Positions 36,069 to 47,000 of a stretch of 64,000 nucleotides of DNA are shown here, piece after piece (the first letter of the stretch is position 1; each line of letters begins with the position of its first letter). Source of the DNA: Protonemura montana (taxonomy: Eukaryota > Arthropoda > Insecta > Plecoptera > Nemouridae); the NCBI GenBank assembly GCA_947568835.1, contig OX387602.1, positions 32,088,242 through 32,152,241 of the forward strand, given 5' to 3'. A program made the translations under genes and the position numbers. The notes beneath the pieces were generated by a model. That model did no database searches. It worked only from the letters and a program-made list of their open reading frames with translations, and was not told the DNA's origin.

Positions 36069-36519
36069 TGAGAAGATCTCTGATTAAGGAACTCTCAAGA
36101 TGGCGTCCTTGGCTTCAAAGTGTCTTCATGGTGACTTTTATCCAGGTTACGTGAGACAGCTTGTCACTACTGAGCGTCGAACATGCGCCCGATTAGGACG
36201 CCGATCTTCGTTGCGACATCGCGCGGTGGCGACCAGCTGTTCGACTCTAGAGGATGACGTTCAGGCCGTACAAGGCGCTAGCGGCATTTCTTGGAGGTCC
36301 TGGTCGAAGTCTCCAGATCCTCGGCAAACAATCTTTTGTATCTCAACTTCTCGCATTGTGTTTAAGACGCCCGCCGGCAGTCGACGCTATTTTTACCCTA
36401 AATCCCTTCCCTCCCCACCCCTCTTAACCGCAGTAGCCATGTGCGCCTGGTGCCGGCAACATCAAAGAGCGCCGTTAAACGCAAAGCGTTGTCCGTTGAA
36501 TTGCATCTGCTTGATCGTT
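36069..36519 (+). other. Sequence between the 41-bp and pentamer arrays, AAGATGGCG motif
   Basis: CAAGATGGCGTCCTTGGCTT at 36098 resembles CAAGATGGCGGCCTCGGCTT at 38822. Both carry the AAGATGGCG context of YY1-type sites found at the 5' ends of many housekeeping genes. A frame opens at this ATG and runs into the pentamer array, which I do not take as coding. Confidence 0.3.
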
Positions 36520-37092
36520 CGATGCCATGCCATGCCTTGCCATGCCATGCCATGCCATGCCATGCCTTGCCTAGCCATGCCATGCCATGCCATGCCATGC
36601 CATGCCTTGCCTTGCCATGCCATGCCATGCCATGCCCTGCCTTGCCATGCCATGCCATGCCATGCCATGCCATGCCATGCCATGCCATGCCATGCCATGC
36701 CATGCCATGCCATGCCATGCCTTGCCTTGCCATGCCATGCCATGCCATGCCTTGCCATGCCATGCCTTGCCTTGCCTTGCCTTGCCATGCCATGCCTTGT
36801 CATGCCATGCCATGCCATGCCTTGCCTTGTCATGCCATGCCATGCCATGCCTTGCCTTGTCATGCCATGCCATGCCTTGCCATGCCATGCACGGCCTTGT
36901 CTTGCCATGCCATGCCTTGCCGTGCCTTGCCATGCCATGCCTTGCCTTGCCTTGCCATGCCATGCCTTGTCATGCCATGCCATGCCTTGCCATGCCATGC
37001 ACGGCCTTGTCTTGCCATGCCATGCCTTGCCTTGCCATGCCTTGCCCTGCCTTGCCATGCCATGCCATGCCATGCCATGCAATGCCTTGTCT
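36520..37092. repeat. Pentamer satellite (ATGCC on plus strand)
   Basis: About 114 units of ATGCC with interspersed TTGCC, opposite in orientation to the array at 32.9 kb. Larger blocks (for example CCATGCACGGCCTTGTCTTG at 36886 and 37000) recur about 114 bp apart. Confidence 0.97.
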
Positions 37093-37690
37093 TGGTGAGA
37101 TTTTGGCAAACTTTGGATGAAATTGAGCGTCGTATGTCATAAAGCGTCGTATCGGCCGACGCCGCTCTGCGAGAGATTAACGGGATTACAGTTCCAATTT
37201 ACTGGGACGAGGATATTACCCCCTCCCCTTTACCCCTTTACCCCTCCACACCATCTCCACCGCCACCTTTACCCTTCCCTCCCTTCCACCACCACCTTCA
37301 CTTTAAGTGTCAGAATTTATTGCAGCATAAGGCGGCTAATTTTCCCGGCGGGCATCCGCTGAGCTCTAAACCTGCGAACTCGGGAAACTCGGGAAAGTGC
37401 CGGGAAAAGCGTCGGGAAAAGCTTTGGGAAAGCGCTGGGTCGAGTCTGACACGTGTTGATATCAACAGAGTGGCAAGAGTTGAACGTAATCTCGTCGGAA
37501 GCGGTTTTTGTTTTCTGTCGGTGGAGCGATTGGTGGGGGGTCGAGGGGGGGGGGGGGGCGTTTCACTGGCTCTGTTTGCCGGGACTGACAGATCGTTTGT
37601 TTGTTGATCGGCCGCTTGGCAGACCGGATGTGGTCGCCGCACGCGTGGCGGCACACGTTACTCGATCTCTTCTGCTCGACCTGTTTAAAG
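37093..37690. other. GC-rich intergenic DNA
   Basis: C-rich ACCTTTACCCCTCC runs near 37220-37300 and a G-run at 37546. No gene recognised. Confidence 0.4.
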
Positions 37691-37691
37691 T

Positions 37692-38530
37692 GTTGGTAAC
37701 ACCGAAGTTGAGCGACACTGCGCTGAATCAGGCATTGGATGGGTGACCATCATACACATGACCAGTTCTGTTCGGGAGAGAGGCTAGAGGGATGAAAGTT
37801 AAGCAACACTGCGCTGGGACAGGTATTGGATGGGTGACCATCATACACATGACCAGTTCTGTTCGGAAGAGAGGTTGGAGGGATGAAAGGTAAGCAACAC
37901 TGCGCTGGGTCAGGTATTGGATGGGTGACCATCATACACATGACCAGTTCTGTTCGGAAGAGAGGTTGGAGGGATGAAAGTTAAGCAACACTGCGCTGGG
38001 TCAGGTATTGGATGGGTGACCATCATACACATGACCAGTTCTGTTCGGGAGAGAGGTTGGAGGGATGAAAGTTAAGCAACACTGCGCTGAGTCAGGTATT
38101 GGATGGGTGACCATCATACACATGACCAGTTTTGTTCGGAAGAGAGGTTGGAGGGATGAAAGTTAAGCAACACTGCGCTAGGTCAGGTATTGGATGGGTG
38201 ACCATCATACACATGACCAGTTCTGTTCGGGAGAGAGGTTGGAGGGATGAAAGTTAAGCAACACTGCGCTGGGTCAGGTATTGGATGGGTGACCATCATA
38301 CACATGACCAGTTCTGTTCGGGAGAGTGGTTGGAGGGATGAAAGTTAAGCAACACTGCGCTGGGTCAGGTATTGGATGGGTGACCATCATACACATGACC
38401 AGTTCTGTTCGGGAGAGAGGTTGGAGGGATGAAAGTTAAGCAACACTGCGCTGGGTCACCGTATTGGATGGGTGACCATCATACACATGACCAGTTCTGT
38501 TCGGGAGAGAGGTTGGAGGGATGAAAGTTA
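37692..38530 (+). repeat. 5S rRNA-derived 91-bp satellite, about nine units
   Basis: Head-to-tail 91-bp units made of a 5S-like half (GTTAAGCAACACTGCGCTGG, TATTGGATGGGTGACCATC, corresponding to the A-box and C-box parts of the internal promoter) and a non-5S half (ATGACCAGTTCTGTTCGG, GAGAGGTTGGAGGGATGAAA). Units differ at few positions, so amplification is recent. The 5S ends that form helix I are missing, so these are not working 5S genes. Confidence 0.8.
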
Positions 38531-38534
38531 GTAC

Positions 38535-38635
38535 AGCAACTTCACTCGCCTTGCTTATCAACCTCTCGACAGCATGGATTTGTGGAGGAATCCTGTTGTT
38601 CGCGTTGTACCGTCCTTCGGAAGGGACGCCTAACT
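38535..38635 (+). mobile_element. Retroposon 3'-end fragment
   Basis: ACTTCACTCGCCTTGCTTAT through GTCCTTCGGAAGGGACG matches the element at 24.85 kb nearly exactly and interrupts the end of the 5S-like array. Confidence 0.6.
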
Positions 38636-39144
38636 AAAGAAATCAATGAACGCTGAACGCTAACACGGATCGCCACTCGGGCGACGGACCCCGCTGAGCA
38701 TCGAACCCCGTGAACCTCTGGAAGGGAATCACGTTTATAACTTATTTTAGCCATGAAAACTACAAATGAAAACACTTGAAATATCACGGTCTCTTTGAAA
38801 GAAGTGTAAATCAGGGACTTACAAGATGGCGGCCTCGGCTTCAATGTGTCTCTCGCGTCTACAGATCCCGGCTTCCTGGAGCTCGGCATCTTCATTGTGC
38901 GAATTTAAGAACGCAAAGGAAACCCATAAAGCCGTGGAGCTGGAATGGGAGACAATCTTGCCGCGGTATGCAGGTCACCCCCTCCACTTTCCACCCCTCC
39001 CAGCCCCATCCCTATTGCTGCCGGCGAACTTTGGGAAAGTCAGTAAACGCCGAAATAATGTTATTACTTCCTCCCTTCCCAGCCTTCCCCCCACCCCAGC
39101 CCATGATCCCCTCGAGACCAGCAAACGCCTCCAGGTTTCAGCTG
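38636..39144 (+). other. Intergenic DNA with AAGATGGCGGCC motif
   Basis: A frame opens at 38826 with MAASASMCLSRLQIPASWSS and stays open for about 50 residues to a possible donor near 38975. It could be an upstream exon or promoter-proximal region for TPST, but nothing confirms this. Confidence 0.25.
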
Positions 39145-39215
39145 CCCCAGGTTAAGCAACAATATGCCGGGTTCAAGCTTTGGGTGGGCGACCACCAGTC
39201 GCATGGGAGTTGAGA
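39145..39215 (+). pseudogene. Isolated 5S rRNA-like fragment
   Basis: AGGTTAAGCAACAATATGCC, then CTTTGGGTGGGCGACCACC and CATGGGAG follow the order of the 3' half of 5S rRNA but differ in detail from the 91-bp units, so this is a separate, older relic. Confidence 0.55.
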
Positions 39216-39502
39216 TCAACAAGGCGGTGAAAGACGTCTAGCGTCGCGACGCCCGATGTTAGCTCTGATTCCCCCTGAGACCCATGCTTGGAGGGGGGTC
39301 GCTTTAATCCCCCCCCCCTCTCTCCAACCCTTACCACGGGCTCGCTGCGTGACGTCACATAACTCAGGCAGCGACATCCGAGCCTGACAAAAGAGTGCGG
39401 CGTCGCTTGGCCCGGTGCCACCGACGCCCGTCAATTGCACGCGACGCCTCGTAACGTCACGTCGGTCTCTCGTGTTCAACCCTAGGTCCGTGTTGTGGAG
39501 CT

Positions 39503-39850
39503 GGAGGGGAGGGCGATCAACTAGCTTCGTGTGAGGGGAGGGCGATCAACTAGCTTCGTGTGAGGGGAGGGCGATCAACTAGCTTCGTGTGAGGGGAGGG
39601 CGATCAACTAGCTTCGTGTGAGGGGAGGGCGATCTACTAGCTTCGTGTGAGGGGAGGGCGATCAACTAGCTTCGTGTGAGGGGAGGGCGATCTACTAGCT
39701 TTATGTGAGGGGAGGGCGATCTACTAGCTCCGTGTGAGGGGAGGGCGATCTACTAGCTCCGTGTGAGGGGAGGGCGATGAACTAGCTCCGTGTGATGGGA
39801 GGGCGATCTACTAGCTCCATGTGAGGGGAGGGCGATGCACTAGCTCCATG
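39503..39850 (+). repeat. 29-bp minisatellite
   Basis: About 12 units of GGGGAGGGCGATCAACTAGC with TTCGTGTGA. The same 29-bp piece forms part of the 66-bp unit that follows, so the longer repeat evolved from it. Confidence 0.9.
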
Positions 39851-41066
39851 CCTTGTGTTCACCCCTATGTCTCTGTCTTGTGTTCCAGGAGGGGAGGGCG
39901 ATCAACTAGCTCCGTGTGAGGGGAGGGCGATGAACTAGCTCCATGCCTTGTGTTCACCCCTATGTCTCTGTCTTGTGTTCCAGGAGGGGAGGGCGATGCA
40001 CTAGCTCCATGCCTTGTGTTCACCCCTATGTCTCTGTCTTGTGTTCCAGGAGGGGAGGGCGATGCACTAGCTCCATGCCTTGTGTTCACCCCTATGTCTC
40101 TGTCTTGTGTTCCAGGAGGGGAGGGCGATGCACTAGCTCCATGCCTTGTGTTCACCCCTATGTCTCTGACTTGTGTTCCAGGAGGGGAGGGCGATGCACT
40201 AGCTCCATGCCTTGTGTTCACCCCTATGTCTCTGTCTTGTGTTCCAGGAGGGGAGGGCGATGCACTAGCTCCATGCCTTGTGTTCACCCCTATGTCTCTG
40301 TCTTGTGTTCCAGGAGGGGAGGGCGATGCACTAGCTCCATGCCTTGTGTTCACCCCTATGTCTCTGTCTTGTGTTCCAGGAGGGGAGGGCGATGCACTAG
40401 CTCCATGCCTTGTGTTCACCCCTATGTCTCTGTCTTGTGTTCCAGGAGGGGAGGGCGATGCACTAGCTCCATGCCTTGTGTTCACCCCTATGTCTCTGAC
40501 TTGTGTTCCAGGAGGGGAGGGCGATGCACTAGCTCCATGCCTTGTGTTCACCCCTATGTCTCTGACTTGTGTTCCAGGAGGGGAGGGCGATGCACTAGCT
40601 CCATGCCTTGTGTTCACCCCTATGTCTCTGTCTTGTGTTCCAGGAGGGGAGGGCGATGCACTAGCTCCATGCCTTGTGTTCACCCCTATGTCTCTGTCTT
40701 GTGTTCCAGGAGGGGAGGGCGATGCACTAGCTCCATGCCTTGTGTTCACCCCTATGTCTCTGTCTTGTGTTCCAGGAGGGGAGGGCGATGCACTAGCTCC
40801 ATGCCTTGTGTTCACCCCTATGTCTCTGTCTTGTGTTCCAGGAGGGGAGGGCGATGCACTAGCTCCATGCCTTGTGTTCACCCCTATGTCTCTGTCTTGT
40901 GTTCCAGGAGGGGAGGGCGATGCACTAGCTCCATGCCTTGTGTTCACCCCTATGTCTCTGTCTTGTGTTCCAGGAGGGGAGGGCGATGCACTAGCTTCAT
41001 GCCTTGTGTTCACCCCTATGTCTCTGTCTTGTGTTCCAGGAGGGGAGGGCGATGCACTAGCTCCAT
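39838..41066 (+). repeat. 66-bp minisatellite carrying a 3' splice-site-like motif, up to the TPST start codon
   Basis: About 17 units of 66 bp (one 29-bp piece interposed). Each has ACCCCTATGTCTCTGTCTTG and TGTTCCAGGAGGGGAGGGCG, a pyrimidine-rich tract followed by CAG/G. AGs fall at 39887, 39982, then every 66 bp from 40048 to 41038. The last unit leads directly to ATGATGG at 41067. Open frames of about 375-434 codons exist on both strands because 66 is divisible by three. Confidence 0.9.
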
Positions 41067-44000
41067 ATGATGGCGCGTAGTTCGCCTCGTAGGACGGCGA
41101 TCGCGTACCTCGCGGTTGCTTTGGGTCTCGTCTGGATCGTGCATCGTATGCTCTCTTGTGATTGGTCAAGTGCTGGACATGAAGACGTACACGGTGTCAG
41201 CATGAAGGCCGAGGACGTGAGTCGAACCCGGGACCAAGGGGCTGTGAATACTCCTGGTGGTTCTACTCCTTGGAGATCCGTCATTCTCATCAAATACACT
41301 AAAATCGTCTCAAAAAGCCAGTGTCCAAGTAGCTCAATTGGTTAGAGCAACACCCGTGACAGGTGGAGATCGGGGTCCAAGTAGCTCAATTGGTTAGAGC
41401 AACACCCGCGACAGGCGGAGATCGGGGTCCAAGTAGCTCAATTGGTTAGAGCAACACCCGTGACAGGTGGAGATCGGGGTCCAAGTAGCTCAATTGGTTA
41501 GAGCAACACCCGTGACAGGTGGAGATCGGGGTCCAAGTAGCTCAATTGGTTAGAGCAACACCCGTGACAGGTGGAGATCGGGGTCCAAGTAGCTCAATTG
41601 GTTAGAGCAACACCTGCAATAGGTGGAGATCGGGGTCCAAGTAGCTCAATTGGTTAGAGCAACACCCGCGACAGGTGGAGATCGGGGTCCAAGTAGCTCA
41701 ATTGGTTAGAGCAACACCTGCAATAGGTGGAGATCGGGGTCCAAGTAGCTCAATTGGTTAGAGCAACACCCGCGACAGGTGGAGATCGGGGTCCAAGTAG
41801 CTCAATTGGTTAGAGCAACACCCGCGACAGGTGGAGATCGGGGTCCAAGTAGCTCAATTGGTTAGAGCAACACCTGCAATAGGTGGAGATCGGGGTCCAA
41901 GTAGCTCAATTGGTTAGAGCAACACCCGCGACAGGTGGAGATCGGGGTCCAAGTAGCTCAATTGGTTAGAGCAACACCTGCAATAGGTGGAGATCGGGGT
42001 CCAAGTAGCTCAATTGGTTAGAGCAACACCCGCGACAGGTGGAGATCGGGGTCCAAGTAGCTCAATTGGTTAGAGCAACACCCGCGACAGGTGGAGATCG
42101 GGGTCCAAGTAGCTCAATTGGCTAGAGCAACACCCGCGATAGGTGGAGATCAGGGTCCAAGTAGCTCAATTGGTTAGAGCAACACCCGCGACAGGTGGAG
42201 ATCGGGGACCAAGTAGCTCAATTGGTTAGAGCAACACCCGCGACAGGTGGAGATCAGGGTCCAAGTAGCTCAATTGGTTAGAGCAACACCCGCGACAGGT
42301 GGAGATCGGGGACCAAGTAGCTCAATTGGTTAGAGCAACACCCGCGACAGGTAGAGATCGGGGTCCAAGTAGCTCAATTGGTTAGAGCAACACCCGCGAC
42401 AGGTGGAGATCGGGGACCAAGTAGCTCAATTGGTTAGAGCAACACCCGCGACAGGTGGAGATCAGGGTCCAAGTAGCTCAATTGGTTAGAGCAACACCCG
42501 CGACAGGTGGAGATCGGGGACCAAGTAGCTCAATTGGTTAGAGCAACACCCGCGACAGGTGGAGATCGGGGACCAAGTAGCTCAATTGGTTAGAGCAACA
42601 CCCGCGACAGGTGGAGATCAGGGTCCAAGTAGCTCAATTGGTTAGAGCAACACCCGCGACAGGTGGAGATCGGGGACCAAGTAGCTCAATTGGTTAGAGC
42701 AACACCCGTGACAGGTGGAGATCGGGGTCCAAGTAGCTCAATTGGTTAGAGCAACACCCGCGACAGGTGGAGATCGGGGTCCAAGTAGCTCAATTGGTTA
42801 GAGCAACACCCGCGACAGGTAGAGATCGGGGTCCAAGTAGCTCAATTGGTTAGAGCAACACCCGCGACAGGTGGAGATCAGGGTCCAAGTAGCTCAATTG
42901 GTTAGAGCAACACCCGCGACAGGTGGAGATCGGGGACCAAGTAGCTCAATTGGTAAGAGCAACACCCGCGACAGGTAGAGATCGGGGTCCAAGTAGCTCA
43001 ATTGGTTAGAGCAACACCCGCGACAGGTGGAGATCGGGGACCAAGTAGCTCAATTGGTTAGAGCAACACCCGCGACAGGTGGAGATCAGGGTCCAAGTAG
43101 CTCAATTGGTTAGAGCAACACCCGCGACAGGTGGAGATCGGGGACCAAGTAGCTCAATTGGTTAGAGCAACACCCGCGACAGGTGGAGATCGGGGACCAA
43201 GTAGCTCAATTGGTTAGAGCAACACCCGCGACAGGTGGAGATCAGGGTCCAAGTAGCTCAATTGGTTAGAGCAACACCCGCGACAGGTGGAGATCGGGGT
43301 CCAAGTAGCTCAATTGGTTAGAGCAACACCCGCGACAGGCGGAGATCGGGGTCCAAGTAGCTCAATTGGTTAGAGCAACACCCGCGACAGGTGGAGATCG
43401 GGGACCAAGTAGCTCAATTGGTTAGAGCAACACCCGCGACAGGTGGAGATCAGGGTCCAAGTAGCTCAATTGGTTAGAGCAACACCCGCGACAGGTGGAG
43501 ATCGGGGACCAAGTAGCTCAATTGGTTAGAGCAACACCCGCGACAGGTAGAGATCGGGGTCCAAGTAGCTCAATTGGTTAGAGCAACACCCGCGACAGGT
43601 GGAGATCGGGGACCAAGTAGCTCAATTGGTTAGAGCAACACCCGCGACAGGTGGAGATCAGGGTCCAAGTAGCTCAATTGGTTAGAGCAACACCCGCGAC
43701 AGGTGGAGATCGGGGACCAAGTAGCTCAATTGGTTAGAGCAACACCCGCGACAGGTGGAGATCGGGGACCAAGTAGCTCAATTGGTTAGAGCAACACCCG
43801 CGACAGGTGGAGATCAGGGTCCAAGTAGCTCAATTGGTTAGAGCAACACCCGCGACAGGTGGAGATCGGGGACCAAGTAGCTCAATTGGTTAGAGCAACA
43901 CCCGTGACAGGTGGAGATCGGGGTCCAAGTAGCTCAATTGGTTAGAGCAACACCCGCGACAGGTGGAGATCGGGGTCCAAGTAGCTCAATTGGTTAGAGC

Positions 44001-47000
44001 AACACCCGCGACAGGTAGAGATCGGGGTCCAAGTAGCTCAATTGGTTAGAGCAACACCCGCGACAGGTGGAGATCGGGGACCAAGTAGCTCAATTGGTTA
44101 GAGCAACACCCGCGACAGGTGGAGATCAGGGTCCAAGTAGCTCAATTGGTTAGAGCAACACCCGCGACAGGTGGAGATCGGGGACCAAGTAGCTCAATTG
44201 GTAAGAGCAACACCCGCGACAGGTAGAGATCGGGGTCCAAGTAGCTCAATTGGTTAGAGCAACACCCGCGACAGGTGGAGATCGGGGACCAAGTAGCTCA
44301 ATTGGTTAGAGCAACACCCGCGACAGGTGGAGATCAGGGTCCAAGTAGCTCAATTGGTTAGAGCAACACCCGCGACAGGTGGAGATCGGGGACCAAGTAG
44401 CTCAATTGGTTAGAGCAACACCCGCGACAGGTGGAGATCGGGGACCAAGTAGCTCAATTGGTTAGAGCAACACCCGCGACAGGTGGAGATCAGGGTCCAA
44501 GTAGCTCAATTGGTTAGAGCAACACCCGCGACAGGTGGAGATCGGGGACCAAGTAGCTCAATTGGTTAGAGCAACACCCGCGACAGGTGGAGATCGGGGA
44601 CCAAGTAGCTCAATTGGTTAGAGCAACACCCGCGACAGGTGGAGATCAGGGTCCAAGTAGCTCAATTGGTTAGAGCAACACCCGCGACAGGTAGAGATCG
44701 GGGTCCAAGTAGCTCAATTGGTTAGAGCAACACCCGCGACAGGTGGAGATCGGGGACCAAGTAGCTCAATTGGTTAGAGCAACACCCGCGACAGGTGGAG
44801 ATCAGGGTCCAAGTAGCTCAATTGGTTAGAGCAACACCCGCGACAGGTGGAGATCGGGGACCAAGTAGCTCAATTGGTTAGAGCAACACCCGCGACAGGT
44901 GGAGATCGGGGACCAAGTAGCTCAATTGGTTAGAGCAACACCCGCGACAGGTGGAGATCAGGGTCCAAGTAGCTCAATTGGTTAGAGCAACACCCGCGAC
45001 AGGTGGAGATCGGGGACCAAGTAGCTCAATTGGTTAGAGCAACACCCGCGACAGGTGGAGATCAGGGTCCAAGTAGCTCAATTGGTTAGAGCAACACCCG
45101 TGACAGGTGGAGATCGGGGTCCAAGTAGCTCAATTGGTTAGAGCAACACCCGCGACAGGTGGAGATCGGGGTCCAAGTAGCTCGATTGGTTAGAGCAACA
45201 CCCGCGACAGGTGGAGATCGGGGTCCAAGTAGCTCAATTGGTTAGAGCAACACCCGTGAGAGGTGGAGATCGGGGTCCAAGTAGCTCAATTGGTTAGAGC
45301 AACACCCGTGACAGGTGGAGATCGGGGTCCAAGTAGCTCAATTGGTTAGAGCAACACCCGCGACAGGTGGAGATCGGGGTCCAAGTAGCTCGATTGGTTA
45401 GAGCAACACCCGCGACAGGTGGAGATCGGGGTCCAAGTAGCTCAATTGGTTAGAGCAACACCCGCGACAGGTGGAGATCGGGGTCCAAGTAGCTCAATTG
45501 GTTAGAGCAACACCCGCGACAGGTGGAGATCGGGGACCAAGTAGCTCAATTGGTTAGAGCAACACCCGCGACAGGTGGAGATCAGGGTCCAAGTAGCTCA
45601 ATTGGTTAGAGCAACACCCGTGACAGGTGGAGATCGGGGTCCAAGTAGCTCAATTGGTTAGAGCAACACCCGCGACAGGTGGAGATCGGGGTCCAAGTAG
45701 CTCGATTGGTTAGAGCAACACCCGCGACAGGTGGAGATCGGGGTCCAAGTAGCTCAATTGGTTAGAGCAACACCCGTGAGAGGTGGAGATCGGGGTCCAA
45801 GTAGCTCAATTGGTTAGAGCAACACCCGTGACAGGTGGAGATCGGGGTCCAAGTAGCTCAATTGGTTAGAGCAACACCCGCGACAGGTGGAGATCGGGGT
45901 CCAAGTAGCTCGATTGGTTAGAGCAACACCCGCGACAGGTGGAGATCGGGGTCCAAGTAGCTCAATTGGTTAGAGCAACACCCGCGACAGGTGGAGATCG
46001 GGGTTCAAGTAGCTCAATTGGTTAGAGCAACACCCACGACAGGTGGAGATCGGGGTCCAAGTAGCTCAATTGGTTAGAGCAACACCCGCGACAGGTGGAG
46101 ATCGGGGTCCAAGTAGCTCAATTGGTTAGAGCAACACCCGCGACAGGTGGAGACCGGGGTCCAAGTAGCTCAATTGGTTAGAGCAACACCCGCGACAGGT
46201 GGAGATCGGGGTTCAAGTAGCTCAATTGGTTAGAGCAACACCCACGACAGGTAGAGATCGGGGTCCAAGTAGCTCAATTGGTTAGAGCAACACCCGCGAC
46301 AGGTGGAGATCGGGGTCCAAGTAGCTCAATTGGTTAGAGCAACACCCGCGACAGGTGGAGATCGGGGTACAAGTAGCTCAATTGGTTAGAGCAACACCCA
46401 CGACAGGTGGAGATCGGGGTCCAAGTAGCTCAATTGGTTAGAGCAACACCCGCGACAGGTGGAGATCGGGGTCCAAGTAGCTCAATTGGTTAGAGCAACA
46501 CCCGCGACAGGTGGAGATCGGGGTTCAAGTAGCTCAATTGGTTAGAGCAACACCCGTGACAGGTGGAGATCAGGGTCCAAGTAGCTCAATTGGTTAGAGC
46601 AACACCCCCGACAGGTGGAGATCGGAGTCCAAGTAGCTCAATTGGTTAGAGCAACACCCGCGACAGGTGGAGATCGGGGTCCAAGTAGCTCAATTGGTTA
46701 GAGCAACACCCGCGACAGGTGGAGATCGGGGTCCAAGTAGCTCAATTGGTTAGAGCAACACCCGCGACAGGTGGAGATCGGGGTCCAAGTAGCTCAATTG
46801 GTTAGAGCAACACCCGCGACAGGTGGAGATCGGGGTCCAAGTAGCTCAATTGGTTAGAGCAACACCCGTGACACGTGGAGATCGGGGTTCGAGTCCCCGT
46901 TTGGGCATCAATTTTTGAGACGGTTCTAGTGTTGTTAATAATAAAATATCCCTCAATTCGCCACATTTCTAACCCTCGTTAGAAAGTGTAATGAACTTTG

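Larger units (their letters stand above)
41230..46955 (+). mobile_element. tRNA-like core element with about 107 tandem cores (TPST intron 1)
   Basis: The left flank (GTTCTACTCCTTGGAGATCC, CATCAAATACACTAAAATCG, TCTCAAAAA) and right flank (CATCAATTTTTGAGACGGTT, CTAGTGTTGTTAATAATAAA) are those of the single-core copy at 31.7 kb, so the array is one element whose core expanded in place. The left flank begins about 20 bp after the exon 1 donor. Confidence 0.85.

Noticed and set aside
36100-37142. 332-codon ORF starting at an AAGATGGCG context
   Set aside because: Its second half is the ATGCC pentamer array and its first half shows no family resemblance; the YY1-like start is recorded only as a motif.
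37692-38530. True 5S rRNA gene cluster
   Set aside because: Units lack the 5' and 3' strands of helix I and only the central region resembles 5S.
39865-41169. 434-codon minus ORF and 375/376-codon plus ORFs
   Set aside because: 66-bp array effect. The plus frames are not in frame with the TPST start codon.
41325-46888. CRISPR-like array of regular repeats
   Set aside because: Units are contiguous without unique spacers and the genome is a spliced animal genome; this is a satellite.
46835-46906. Functional tRNA gene
   Set aside because: The anticodon loop has G in place of U33, two G-U pairs lie in the acceptor stem, no T-run follows as Pol III terminator immediately, and the sequence sits at the end of a repeat element.
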